The notes beneath the pieces were generated by a model. It made no database searches. It saw only the letters and a program-made list of their open reading frames with translations, and was not told the DNA's origin. From Haplomitrium mnioides (lineage: Eukaryota > Marchantiophyta > Haplomitriopsida > Calobryales): a DNA stretch of 26,242 nucleotides. Shown here one piece after another: positions 1 through 10,179 of this stretch (position 1 is its first letter; each line of letters starts with the position of its first letter). The DNA lies in the NCBI GenBank assembly GCA_049999725.1, contig JBNGIS010010529.1:1-26242 (forward strand), written 5' to 3'. A program made the translations under genes and the position numbers.

Positions 1-359
1 TGACCTCCCAATGAAACAAAGAGTCCTAAATGAAGGTTTAGACTTAGACTTAGTGCCAGCTGTCTTTTGCCATTGACTAGATATTGTCAAAACCTCGATT
101 ACAGCATTCAACAAGTTGACTCCACGTGTGTTTTGCTTTCGGTGTACTACGGTCAAATCAATCGGTGGCTCCTAATAAACTTTGGTGTCGTACAAAATAA
201 GTTCCAGGAGATGTTATGACGAGTTCAACACTTCGAATGTACTCGGAACCCTTTTGTCCAAATGTGCGATGGAGTTTGTATATGAAGTTCCCCGCATGTG
301 CAACTTGTTGAATGCGCTCATCTTGTCCATTGTGGAATTATTAGAGTGAATCCTAGAAC
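1..359. other. Non-coding flank, nothing recognised
   Basis: No open frame of note, RNA gene or transposon similarity is visible here. Base composition is mixed and less AT-rich than the transposon nest. It may be upstream sequence of the possible gene at 360-990, but I see no convincing promoter element to anchor that. Confidence 0.4.
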
Positions 360-848
360 ATGACGATGACGAATCGTGTGGATCCTCAGATGCTCAAGCT
401 CGGCTTCTTCGCATTGTTATTCATGTCTGCTGCAGCAACAGATGAAGATCCTTTCGTTTATACTGCCACTGCTTTGGATTACCCTCCGCCTTCCATTGTT
501 CGTGACAACGATGTTGACGATGTATCCAATGGTTATTTTCCCGAAGCGGGTGTCACCTGCAAATTTTTATACTTCAGCCTTTCTTCCGGTGATCGGTGGA
601 GTATAAAGTGGGTGGGGCATCCTGCCCAAACGAGGATTTGCCAAAATATTGTGGATGCCAAAAATAGCAATTTAAAGGATTGCAAGTCGTTGTTCTACAA
701 TCCTGACGAGAACTTTCAATGCTATGCATCAAATCGCACTGATGACCTCTTTGATTGGTCAGCCGACTTTAGCAACGAGTATGACTCGTGTGGGCCATCT
801 GTTCTGTATGCTGTGTTCTCGGACAATCCTGATAGAAAATGCGAATGA
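360..848 (+). CDS. Possible small secreted cysteine-containing protein, family not recognised
   Basis: An open frame of 162 codons. The first Met is at 360, but an in-frame Met at 390 (residue 11) is the more natural start, because it opens directly into a signal peptide: Lys, then a hydrophobic run LGFFALLFMSAAA, with a plausible cleavage after Ala before TDEDPF. The rest is polar and acidic. It has six cysteines (about residues 67, 93, 108, 121, 143, 161) and one N-glycosylation sequon, NRT (about 125-127), which fits an extracellular or wall-located protein. No catalytic motif or known family is recognised. The frame closes with TGA at about 846, while another frame stays open to 990 with protein-like composition (next entry). 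It could be a frameshifted pseudogene, a gene with an unrecognised intron, or a chance frame. No transposon similarity was noticed. Confidence 0.4.
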   Translation: MTMTNRVDPQMLKLGFFALLFMSAAATDEDPFVYTATALDYPPPSIVRDNDVDDVSNGYFPEAGVTCKFLYFSLSSGDRWSIKWVGHPAQTRICQNIVDAKNSNLKDCKSLFYNPDENFQCYASNRTDDLFDWSADFSNEYDSCGPSVLYAVFSDNPDRKCE

Positions 849-990
849 TGCTTCTCTAGCCGGACTCGGGATTAACATCAGCCAAACTATTGTGATTGAG
901 AATTTTGATTCAGCCGAACTGCACTTCTTGGCCCCAACCTGTCTGTTGTCGCAGAACCCACATGACAGTGGGAGAAGTGGGGTAACTTGA
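821..990 (+). pseudogene. Possible out-of-frame continuation of the secreted-protein gene
   Basis: Beginning within the last codons of the preceding frame, the frame that started at 724 stays open until the TGA at 988-990. It reads as plausible protein (LIENANDASLAGLGINISQ, then TIVIENFDSAELHFLAP, with a further Cys). Together with the upstream frame it would give a protein of about 200 residues. A single-base indel near 820-848, or a missed splice site, would explain the switch. I see no good GT...AG intron of normal length at the switch, so a frameshift is the simpler reading. Confidence 0.3.
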
Positions 991-2480
991 CGTAGTAGCT
1001 TGCCTCTTCGTTTCGTGGTAGCATACAAGTGTGTAGAATAAATCCTCTCCCACCTTTGAAGCTGCACTTGGTATTTCCAAGCGCGTTTGATTTCTAATGT
1101 GGTGTTATCAACTTAAATAATGTTGCTCTTGCAAATTTGAAAAGTCTCCGGGTGATGGGATATTTGCATATGCTTAATTTCCGTTCGACCAAACTCTCAG
1201 AATTTCAATCTCTGCCTCAGTAGACGTCGGAGAGAATGGTGAAATGTATTAGTTACCTCTTGCAAATTCTGATTCCATCCACCCATGGACACGGAATATC
1301 ACATTGCAGATTCAATTCATCCAAATGATTGTGCATGTCACCTCTTGCAAATTCCAATTTCTTCCCCGCATGCACACGAATGATAACATTGCAGATTCAG
1401 TTCATCCATCTTAACCACAAGCGGTCGCTTTGCATCAAAAATGCTTTTAATTGTGTGTGCGATCGAGGATAACGCTCCGGACAAATACCTAATCGGATTT
1501 TCATGAATGCATCTGCGAGACACTCACGTGAACATGCTCGACGATTACATGTGTCCAATTTGTCGTTGCCATAAACTGTGAGCAACGAAGGGAGTGATTT
1601 TGAGGTCTCGAGAGAAAGAGAGCGAGTAATTGATTGGTTGATGACAACAGTGGACGGCTATTCCGTGGAAACTGTGACAAAGTTTGCCACCGCTGGTCTT
1701 GGAGCGTTCCCACGTTTTTTTTTTCAGTGTTATCAATAGCGCTTTTCATCATGAAATGCTCCCAAAAACGACGGCTCCTATCACCTTTCAAATGAAGTCG
1801 TTTATTGATCGATGAATTTTTTTAATATAAAGCAGTCACAAAATACTTTATTTTGGGATGCAATTTGTAAGAGTTTGCAGTGCCACGCTGCATATTCTTC
1901 GCAAACGAAACTGGAGCTCTTCACGCACCACTTAGCAAGCTGCCTGATCAGATTGGGCCTGCGCAACAGACAGCAACCGGACTCTGTGCGGACTCCGAGC
2001 ACATAGTAGATCGCCCATAGCGATCATACCCGACCATAGTGGCTGCTGAAATCTGCTGACCAATCTCTCAACTTATCTTGACGAGAAGGATTTGATGCCA
2101 GGCCCTCTGAAACACCTGGTTTTTGCAATCGGTAGTAGATATGGTCTTCACGCACAAGTGTCTCTGGCATATAGATCATCGATTGGGAGGGTGGGATATT
2201 GTCTCCAACGCACTTTGTACCGACTATCGAATAGAAAGCTGGCCAAAAACACTTGCAATCACCGGTCCTGTGCCATGATTCCGAGTTGATTCAATTCTTG
2301 TTTCAGTATCACGGAGTAACCAAGCTGCTGGTTTTCCGCAACTATACATCACATAGTTGTATCAGGGCATGCAATCTTTCACATTGCAAACGTGACGATC
2401 ATAGAAATGACGAAGTGCAAGTCTCAACTTCCTAGAAAAACGGAGGAGACGACGTCAGTCACAAGAAGAGAGGACAAGGA
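991..2480. other. Intergenic stretch without a supported gene
   Basis: Only short frames occur, on both strands and overlapping each other, with none showing a recognisable motif. The stretch contains an 85-bp imperfect tandem duplication at 1255-1424 (listed separately) and a T-run at 1715-1724. No LTR-retrotransposon similarity was noticed here, in contrast with everything right of 3749. Confidence 0.4.
1255..1424. repeat. Imperfect 85-bp tandem duplication
   Basis: Two adjacent units, 1255-1339 and 1340-1424. Both open with ACCTCTTGCAAATTC and share CACGAAT-like and ACATTGCAGATTCA motifs at the same offsets, followed by TTCATCCA. By eye the units are roughly three-quarters identical, so the duplication is old. 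Confidence 0.65.
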
Positions 2481-3745
2481 AGTGGTCCACTAGTTAGACA
2501 ACATGATGCAAATCACACAACACACAAAGCAAAGTCTTTTCCATTATTGTCTTGGAGACTGTTTTTCTTTGAAGGAGTATTGAAGGAAAAGTAAATAGTT
2601 AGGCAAATACTACAATGTATGTGACAATGGGATGCATGTGTGAATGAGTCTACCATGATGAAGTCAAGAGGACAAGCAATTGCTCAAGTCATTACACAAC
2701 AATATGTAAATCACACAACATAGTTTTCCATTATTGTCTTGTGAAGACTTCCACTCTTTGAAGTATTCATCTCCAAAAAGTGAGTCAAATATGACAATGT
2801 ATAGAAGAAAGTAGTTGCATTAAAATGTGCTCAAGTCATTAGACAACCATATGTAAATAAGACACATGTGGTGCTCATACACATAGCTTACACAATTACG
2901 TCGTTGAAACACATTATATAACATCTACAAACATCCAACAAACCATATGTAAATAAGACACATGTGGTGCTCATACACATAGCTTACACAATTACGTCGT
3001 AGAAACACATTCTATAACATCTACAAACATCCAACAGAAAATATCCAACAGAAAATGACAACCAATTGAGTCTCATGCGCATACAATGCATGAGACATTT
3101 TGATGTAATTTTCTTGAGTAATACCTTCTCAAGAAATTCAAGATGTTGATCTTTCGATATCAAAACCAGCGCATCTTTGCCCACAATGAATCCACGCTTC
3201 TCCAAGAGCTACAATACTTCAACTCTTCTCTTGGTTCATACATAATAGAGTGACATCGAAAGATAGCCTTTCAATGAGACTACATGGTCTTATATACTAA
3301 AGCATAAAAAGACAAAAAACTCAAAACATCTAAAAATAGAAATCTAATCCAATGGTTTGGCACACAACATTGTTTTTCAGAATACATCTATATCCATTTA
3401 TATTTCTAGTTAACTTCTTAGATATGACATCTTTGAAGAATAATGATAATAATGCCAAATTAGATAGTGGATGCATAAAAAAGTTGTGGATGAATCTATG
3501 GTTAAGACAACTTTATGTTGAGAAGAACAAGAAAGTGTTCAAGTCATTAAGAAACCACATATAGATGACACTCCATTGTTTTCAATTTTTTTCTTATGAA
3601 ATGTTTTTCTTTAATGAGTGATCTCCAAAAAGTAAAGCAAAGAAATATATGGATAAGTATATAGTAAGTCAAATGTAAGTGTCACACCATTGTTTTCAAT
3701 TGGATAAGTAAGTAGCGAGTCAAATGTGCCAATATATACAAGTAA
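2480..3745. repeat. Degenerate long-unit repeats in AT-rich sequence
   Basis: A recurring core close to CAAGTCATTAGACAAC followed by ATATGTAAAT appears near 2490, 2683, 2830 and 3540. It is often followed by a TTTTCCATTATTGTCTTG-like block and an ATCTCCAAAAAGT block. Spacing is irregular (about 150 to 200 bp for the first three, then about 700 bp), so this is a decayed array or a family of small dispersed repeats rather than a clean satellite. No coding content is supported. Confidence 0.5.
2847..3038. repeat. Near-identical 96-bp tandem duplication
   Basis: Units 2847-2942 and 2943-3038 both run from CCATATGTAAATAAGACACA through ACAATTACGTCGT to ACAAACATCCAACA. I count about three mismatches in 96 positions. 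This is far better conserved than the surrounding degenerate repeats and points to a recent local duplication. Confidence 0.85.
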
Positions 3746-3748
3746 ATG

Positions 3749-4014
3749 TGTAAAAGAACTCAAATACAAACTCCAAATAAGTAAACAAACTCAATTACAA
3801 ACCAACAAAAATTACCAAGATAGTCAATCACCAAAACCAACCAAATATCAAAATAGTCAATCTTCCAAGAGTTCATAAATGAAAGCTCAAACCAATTGAG
3901 ATAAACTTCAGAATAAGGTTGGGAAATGAAGAATTTTTATTTATACTTGAGAAAGAGGTGTCAATTAACTTCCTTTTCTTACAAGTACTTGAACTTCCAA
4001 CCATGCAGTGACCT
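3749..4014 (-). repeat. E0 3' LTR, R/U5-side part
   Basis: On the plus strand this starts TGTAAAAGAACTCAAATACA and continues through ACCAAAACCAACCAAAT, AAAGCTCAAACCAATTGAGA and TATACTTGAGAAAGAGGTG. It matches the E0 5' LTR (10873-11070) block by block and, less closely, the E2/E3 LTRs. Similarity fades just after GCAGTGACC at about 4012, where F1 begins. Confidence 0.75.
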
Positions 4015-6197
4015 TGTGAATCCCAAAATACATAGTTTAACCCTCTTGCCAAGTTCTTTTGCTCAGGGAGGCAAGGAAAGTATGCAAAGAAGAACCAAAT
4101 CTAGTCACAAATCAATCACTTCATCATATGAGCCCCCTCTCTTTCCAAAACGGATTTTAGGTTCTCAATTTCAGATCCTATAACTTTTCTGCGGATGAAA
4201 TCGAAGACTTCATGCTTTTTTTGAAAAGACGCATAGGATCAATTTTGAACCACAATTCTTTCATTCCATGCTGACTTCTATGATTCACTAGAGCTTGACA
4301 TGCATCCGATAAAGAATTTTGGAAGTCTTTTTTTCTCAAGTTCGAAACCTCTTAATCCTCACTTCATATTTGATCTTCCTTCTTTTCCTCTTGAAACACT
4401 TCCTATGAGCCGAATCAGATTATTACCCTCTTATTGGCTTACCTAAACTAACTTGAATATTTTGAAGAATGAAAACAAGTTTTGATAGGACTTGGAACAT
4501 GAGAAAGCCGCCAAACTTCCCCGCCTTCTAAGGGGCAACCAATCAAGCATCCTCTCCCTCTTCTAAATTTTCAAAATCTATATATGTTCTTTCTGATTCT
4601 TCTCAAGACTTATTGATTTGATTTTCTTCTCTCTTTGCTGACAATAGGGTTTTGACTCTTAAAATCTCATGTGAGTCTGATCTGATCTTCTCTTCTTCTT
4701 CAACATGCATTTGAAGGTAGCTGATATTCTGAAGGCTTTTACAATACTTCCTCCTTCCGCCTTCTAACTTTTGGCTCCTCCAATCTTTATGCATTTGAAT
4801 GTTTATTCATAATTCTAATAAATGACAATGTTATTTAGCCTCGTGCGACTCTCAAGGAAATTGCATATTCTTGTGAAATTCGAGCATGAAGCACCTTTCT
4901 TTCATGCTCTCAAATATCTTTTCTTTCTTCTTCTTCTCTCTCTTCCTAATGTTGTTACGATTTACGATTTCAGAATTAAGACAACACCTTTAATGATTGT
5001 GTGGACTACATGTGACAACCTTCAGCCCATCAACCAAAGCCCAACCTTGCCTACTTGTCAATCTGCAACATTAGCTCCTCACACCTCACCTAGCTCTTAC
5101 GCATATTTAACCAGGCTCATACTTTCATAATACGATCAAGCAGACCCTACGATCAACTCGAACTCAACTCTACCTTGATCGACTCCCTTCTTGGGTCTCT
5201 CCTCTCTCTATTGTACAATTTTAAATGATAAACAGGTACCAGCAACACAACCTATTGCAAAATTTTGTAGAACAAAGATGAGGCGACGACTTTATTAATT
5301 TTCAGAATTCAATTTATACATTTCAGATTTTTGATCCTTCCTAAACATTGCACCCTTGAGCAGATCAATTCAGCCCTTCTTGTATACGAAGGAACATCTC
5401 AATCCTCAAATCGGATTTGCCGATGAACTCTTCATCAAGAAAATTTGATTCAAGAAAATCTTTGATCCAAATCTGATTCAAAAAAATCTCTATGACAATC
5501 TTGCAGTGCTGGTTGTATCCTTATTTCTCATTCAAACGTTGCACATGATAGCTTTTGGAAAAGCCCGTGAAAAATCCTTTCCAACAAGTCAAGGAACTTC
5601 CCATTTTGACCATAATTTCCCCTTCAAATGTGAACATTAATATCTGTCCAAAAACAGTCATTTTCCTTTATTCAAAAAGTTGTCTAAAGTTTCATCCAAA
5701 TGTCATTCCAATATTCCATCTGAACCTCCCTTTTGAAATCCATATCCAACATTTTGTTTGCTTCAAATTCCAAATCCAATCTTCGGTTCCTTCCAAATTT
5801 GAACTTTCTTTTTGGAATCTAAACTTCAAATGCACATAACTTAAGTCATCTTGCAACTAAAAGTGCATTCTTTTTTCTCAACCAAAATAAGTGTGTGATA
5901 GCTCGATGGAAAGCTCTTGAGAAGAGCTCTCTATAAAGTTAGAGAAATCTTCATTTGGAGTTGAATTGGCTCTTCTATTACAGCCTAAATGTCTAGCCTG
6001 AAATTATCATTTGTGCAGCAATCTTAATATGAAACTCTTAGCAACATCTCGTCAAGTCTTCAAAGCAGCTTTGCACTTGTTATTTGCCTCAAATGAATCT
6101 TTTCTCACTAATTTTCTTCTTTATTAAACGTAAACTCAAAGAAATAAGGAGTTAAGAGGCCAAATCATAAATCTTTCACTTATTTTCTCCCTCACAT

Positions 6198-6209
6198 ACT
6201 CCCCCTCTC
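6198..6209 (-). other. Polypurine-tract-like site of F1
   Basis: The minus strand reads AGAGGGGGAGTA directly before TGTGAGGGAG. The region just upstream, GCTTGCGAGCAAGG, is a short palindrome-like stretch of the sort seen before the polypurine tract in some plant Ty3/gypsy elements. No protein supports the assignment. Confidence 0.4.
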
Positions 6210-6240
6210 TATTGCACATCCTTGCTCGCAAGCTTTCTGC

Positions 6241-6435
6241 TCAAATATTTTCAATCAATGTCCATCTTAGTTGGTTTCCCCTTTCTTCTTCTTTATACTT
6301 CGAATCTTCAATCTTGTTCAGCTCTTGTCTCTTCTCTAAATACTTCTTGAGTTGCTCTTCTTCAACATACCACAATCCTTTGATTCCAGAATCCCAAGGA
6401 TAAAAAAAATTCTCAACCTTACTGCTTAATTTCAC
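6241..6435 (-). pseudogene. Unidentified open-frame remnant at the tail of F1
   Basis: 64 codons on the minus strand, ending 30-odd bases before the polypurine-like tract. The composition is protein-like and strongly charged (a stretch EEEQLKKYLEKRQELNKIED suggests a short coiled coil). I do not recognise it. Its place just upstream of a tract and LTR start suggests the 3' end of a retroelement reading frame, cut on its 5' side at the F1 border near 6470. It may equally be a chance frame. Confidence 0.25.
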
Positions 6436-6483
6436 AACATCGATCTATGGTTCATCCATTAAAACATTGTGAGCCTTATACTA

Positions 6484-6578
6484 CTTCTCTAAAAGCAACT
6501 TTAAAGACAAGTTGCTTCAACTTCCAAACCTTAAGCAACTCCTCTTTGAAATCACAATATAATATGTGCACCATCACA
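6484..6578 (-). repeat. E0 3' LTR, U3-side part
   Basis: The plus strand reads CTTCTCTAAAAGCAACTTTA, then AAGACAAGTTGCTTCAACTT, and ends near TGCACCATCACA. It aligns with the U3 end of the E2 LTR (blocks CAAAGACAAGTAATCCAATC and GTACTATTACA). It sits directly beside the AATCCTCACCTTCTAATC segment that corresponds to the tract and stop region of E2 (11998-12017). Identity is low but the order of blocks is preserved. Confidence 0.6.
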
Positions 6579-6589
6579 AAATCCTCACC

Positions 6590-6990
6590 TTCTAATCAAT
6601 TATATCCTTGTCATTGCCGACACTTTCAAACACTCAAATAGCATCTTAAACATTCTCAAGGTTAAAATATGGCTGCCAAGTAGCATCACGAAGTGGATAA
6701 ACTTTTCACAACACTTTGTATTGAACTTAGAGATGTTTATCCCACTTCTTAACTCATTAAAACAAAATAAAATTGACTTCATATTCTTTATGACCATCAA
6801 TAACTATATACACAATATGAAGTTGAACTTGGTTTGAAAATGAAGATAGACTTGAAATACATGATGAATCTTAAAATGGAGAAGAGGACCAAGGTTGTGA
6901 GCAATGGGAAAAATGATATAGGAAATAAAGAAGAACCAATTCAAGTTGTAGACAAGTTACAAATTTGTATATCTAAAGAAAAAATATCAT
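6590..6990 (-). pseudogene. E0 integrase tail and chromodomain, decayed
   Basis: Plus-strand blocks CCTTGTCATTGCC, ACACTTTGTATTGAACTT and ATCACGAAGTGGATAA are the reverse complement of the chromodomain coding region found intact in E3 (20697-21008). Beyond 6830 the similarity continues into the module that links integrase to chromodomain. Stops and indels are frequent. In the intact family member this domain would bind modified histone tails and guide integration to heterochromatin. Confidence 0.65.
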
Positions 6991-7800
6991 CATGAGTAGA
7001 GAGCATAACTTTGTTACCTAAAATAAAAGAGAAATTATAACAAGATCTATCGGCATATTGTTTTGCCAATTTTGAGCAACAATAAGGTGGTTGTGAGCAT
7101 GCTGCAAAGAAGAAGATGAACGAGACAAAAAATATAGAAGTACTTAGAGTGTTGGAGGAGGAAGGAGAAATCAAACCATTGGTAATAAGAAGATCTTGCC
7201 CCATATTAAGAAAGAAAGTAGAAAATCTACTATTTGCTTGTTTGAAGTTGTTGTAGGCAAACTCTACAACTGGTAAGAAATTACCCCAATTGGTATGTTG
7301 AACATTGATAAATGCTCAAAGCATATCCTTTATAGTATGATTGGCATACTGTATTTGACTATCTATTTGAGGATGATGCACCATAGATTTAGAAAGTTTG
7401 GTGCTCAAAAGCGCAAACAACTCTCTCCAAAGTTTGCCAATACAATGTGGATCCCTGTCATACATTAATATTATAGACATTATATAATAGTGAAAGACAA
7501 TATCAAAGTAAACTTTTGCCAATTGTAGAGCATCTACTAAGCTCACCTTCGATGCTAAATGCATATACTTGCTAAGTTTATCTACAAACACTACAATTCG
7601 TAGTTATAAGTGAAGTAACAATATCCAAGCTTATATGTTTCTAATGAGTAGTAGGAATCAGTAGTGGTTGTAGATATCAAGTTGGTTTTCTACTAGAAGC
7701 TTTGTTGTGCTGACAACTTTTACAAGAACAAACAAATCAATGAGTGTCTCTAGCTTGTTTTGGCCATCACTAAGTGGATTAAAGTATCTTTGTAGTCTTA
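6991..7800 (-). pseudogene. E0 integrase core and zinc-binding region, decayed
   Basis: The clearest piece is 7591-7316 on the minus strand: DKLSKYMHLASKV (cf. VVFVDKLSK in E2), YDRDP, and HPQIDSQIQYANH. The family pattern is SDRDP...HPQTDGQTERANR. The second catalytic Asp (in YDRD) is kept, but the position of the catalytic Glu reads Gln (DSQIQ for GQTE). Between 7680 and 7800 the reverse complement of the HHCC finger region is recognisable (CAACTTTTACAAGAACAAAC, cf. 13183-13202). It does not carry the DP-stop seen in E2, E3 and E4: the codon after DP is CAT. Confidence 0.7.
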
Positions 7801-9330
7801 TCTACTCCAAGATGCTATGAGATTGGAATATCATATGCTTTTTGTAAACAAGCCATATGAGGCATAACATCTTATAGCACAAAGAGGTGATGATCTCGAT
7901 AGAGAATACTAACTCTAATAGAAAAAAAAATGATACAGTCTCACTATTTTGTACCACTCATTTGTTTGATTAAGATTGAAAAAAAAAACATCTTGTTGTT
8001 GTTTTAATAATAACATTCACTAGTTTACTCAACTAAAGTAATATGCTAAGATTCGCCACCTCCATGGTATTTGATGACAGTCGATGATCCAATCTTTATG
8101 ACAATGCATTTGGAATAGTATGAAACCTTTGAGATATCTACTCCAACTTGACATCAACGAGCTGCAATTAATCTTCCCAACAATGATGGTGACTTTTCAT
8201 ATTTTTTAAATGAACTGATTGCAACAAGAGCTTGTGATTGGTGTATATAGTTATACATTTTTCTAACAAATATCTCCAAAACTTTGTAGTAAAAACCATT
8301 ACTAGTTGCTCTCTATCGCTTGCAGAACAATTTCTCTCTACCGTATTTAATCGTTGTAACATGAAGGAAATTGGATGAATGCCATCTTCAAACTCCTTCA
8401 TTAACAAAACTAAAGGCACAAAGATCAACTATACAATATGTCTTTGAATCATACAACTTAGTGAATAGAACAGAATGAGAAAATAAAATTAGCGTATTTT
8501 GTTTCACCATTTGTTTGAGGATGATAATCTATATATATAGAGAGTTTGGTGCCAATAGAGTAAACAACTTTTGCCAAAAAAGTTTATTGAAACTTGGGCT
8601 CCTTGCCTACTAGATCAGTAAATGGAATTGCAATATGTAAAACATAACTTGACTATAAAACATTGTCAATCCATTGAATGCTCTAACATCTTTAGCATCC
8701 TTTGGTGTTGGTCACTCTATAATAGCCTTAATCTTCTCTTCCTTCATTTCGATACCATCTGCACATATTTTATTCTCTATGTCCAAAATTTACACTTAAA
8801 CCTCCTAAAATAGAGCTTTCACATACATAATCTTGGCAGTATTTTTGTGAGATGATCACGATGTTCAGCTTTAGTTATACTAAAGATAAGAATATCATCC
8901 AAGAATACTAAAATTGACTTATCTAATATCCTATAACAAACTTATTGTATTTAATCCATGAAAATAGTTGAGGTATAAGTGAAACAAAATGTAGTAACTG
9001 TCTACTCAAAATGTCCATACCTTGTGCAAAGAGTTGTCTTTGGTACATCATTCTATTTGATGGGAATTTTCCAATAACCACTTCAAAATCGAACTTAGAA
9101 AAGAATCATACACCATTAAATTGATCAAAAAAATCATCAATATGCATAAAAAATAAGCATTCCTCATTGTTACCTTGTTTAGAAAGCAAAACCCACCATA
9201 CTTCTTTAGTACTAAGAACACTTGTGCTCTAGAAGATGAAGTACTATGTCAAATGAAAAATTTCCAAGAAGCTCTCTCAAGGTTTTACAAAGCTCTTCCA
9301 GTTCTTTTGGTGACACTAGAAATATAGGCT
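7801..9330 (-). pseudogene. E0 reverse transcriptase and RNase H, decayed
   Basis: The minus strand encodes FLDD (8905-8894), the RT active-site motif in the form used by this family. Further upstream are blocks matching the palm and fingers, and downstream the connection segment (near 8690-8760). RNase H is best seen at 8428-8168: EFEDGIHPISFMLQRLN, then DREQLVMVFTTKFWRYLL and IYTNHKLLLQ, where the family has IDHKPLLQ (Asp replaced by Asn). A block of about 95 bases from integrase interrupts the connection/RNase H boundary (next entry). Many stops and small indels are present. Confidence 0.7.
8505..8600 (-). pseudogene. Integrase-derived patch embedded between RT and RNase H of E0
   Basis: The plus strand TTGTTTGAGGATGATAATCT, AGAGTTTGGTGCCAAT and TTTTGCCAAAA corresponds to the reverse complement of the integrase region at 12812-12885 in E2 (TGTTTGAGGATGATACGCCG, GATAGTTTGGTACCCAA, CTTGCCAAAA). 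E0 already has its own copy of that integrase region at about 7350-7430. Flanking sequence on both sides matches the RNase H/connection region of E2 (13900-14040), so a stretch of similar length has been replaced. Confidence 0.65.
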
Positions 9331-9619
9331 GACTAAAACTTTAAGAAGTTCTTTCTTGCATCAACTCAATTTCAAATGGCAATCATAAGTTATATGACAA
9401 GTCTTTTGGAAAATCACTAAGAAACACATTTGCAAACTACTTCAAAATGCCATCAATCATTGTGGTAGGAAAGGTATTCCTTCTCTCCTTAGTCAAGTCT
9501 ATGATAGACAACTTTTTCTCTATAGAATTAATATTCTACATTAATTTTATGAGCTTCATTGATAGTGTAAGATGTTTGAAAAGAAGAAGATTGCCTTCTA
9601 AAGTAACTTGAATTTTTTT

Positions 9620-9900
9620 TTGTCTAATCAACTTGAGTAGATGAATCTTCAATCCAAAGCAAGTCTAAAATAATGTCTTACTATATTGGTGCAAGTACAA
9701 ATTGCATATATTATGCATACTCTTTCTCAATGCTTAGAAAAAATGGCTTTTGAGCTTGGAATACACCATGGTTTTAGTAATTGGCCATATTCACAAATTT
9801 TCCCTTAATGAGAAAAATGTTTGCGTTGGATTTCATAGCAAAATACATTGATATAAAAATTTTAGAACTTTGGAGCTTTTTATTCCATTGAAACTAATAA
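9620..9900 (-). pseudogene. E0 aspartic protease, decayed
   Basis: The plus-strand blocks CATTGATATAAAAATTTTAG, AATTGGCCATATTCACAAAT and CAATGCTTAGAAAAAATGGC match, in order, the reverse complement of the protease region of E2 (15387-15130: catalytic-loop flank, TMADGQK region, LRIGKEY region). The catalytic DSG triplet itself is not readable. In a live element this enzyme would process the Gag-Pol polyprotein. Confidence 0.55.
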
Positions 9901-9994
9901 AACTCATAATACGTTTCTTGATCGTTTTTATTGAGATAAGTCATTTCACTTGTTATCTTCTTCCATTGTTGCTGTCTAGACAAGAGAGCTAGGT

Positions 9995-10045
9995 TGATCT
10001 TAGCCATGTGGAAAATTTGCAATCATATCACCAAGTTATTGATAG
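9995..10045 (-). pseudogene. E0 zinc-knuckle remnant of gag
   Basis: The plus strand reads TTTGCAATCATATCACCAAG. Its reverse complement corresponds to the E1 segment ACTTGGTCATATGATTGCAA (22901-22920). In E1 this lies in a CYC...GHMIANSLC context, a decayed CCHC knuckle. Here the cysteines are mostly lost but the surrounding order is the same. E2 and E3 have no counterpart. Confidence 0.5.
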
Positions 10046-10179
10046 TAAAAACATCATCTATTTTTTAACATAGGCACTTACGTTCCATATCAATAAGTGC
10101 ATGTTGTTGCATCATCAATCTCTATGTGTACAACCTCATTTGCTTGGATAAGTAGAGTAAGTAGAACTAGCTCAATATA

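Larger units (their letters stand above)
4015..6470 (-). mobile_element. F1: foreign LTR-element fragment inside the E0 3' LTR
   Basis: About 2.45 kb separates two pieces of the E0 3' LTR that align consecutively with intact LTRs of the family. Read on the minus strand, the fragment has a short open frame (6435-6241), then a purine tract AGAGGGGGAGTA (about 6198-6209) followed at once by TGTGAGGGAG, the usual arrangement of polypurine tract and LTR start. The possible long LTR would run 6196 down to 4015, where the plus strand reads TGTGAATCCC (minus-strand end ...TTCACA). TTGTGA occurs at both edges (4014-4019 and 6467-6472), which may be microhomology or a duplication. No second copy of this LTR is in the window, so its identity is inferred only from the tract and its ends. 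Confidence 0.45.

Noticed and set aside
759-1067. 102-codon minus-strand frame
   Set aside because: Antisense to the possible secreted-protein gene; no motif and no better supported than the plus strand.
4822-5130. 102-codon plus-strand frame
   Set aside because: Low-complexity hydrophobic start and Ser/Pro/Thr-rich end, lying within the putative LTR of F1. No motif and no context for a gene.
5555-5839. 94-codon plus-strand frame
   Set aside because: Pyrimidine-rich repetitive wording (CCAAAT, TTCAAAT runs) inside F1. Its composition reflects the DNA rather than selection on protein.
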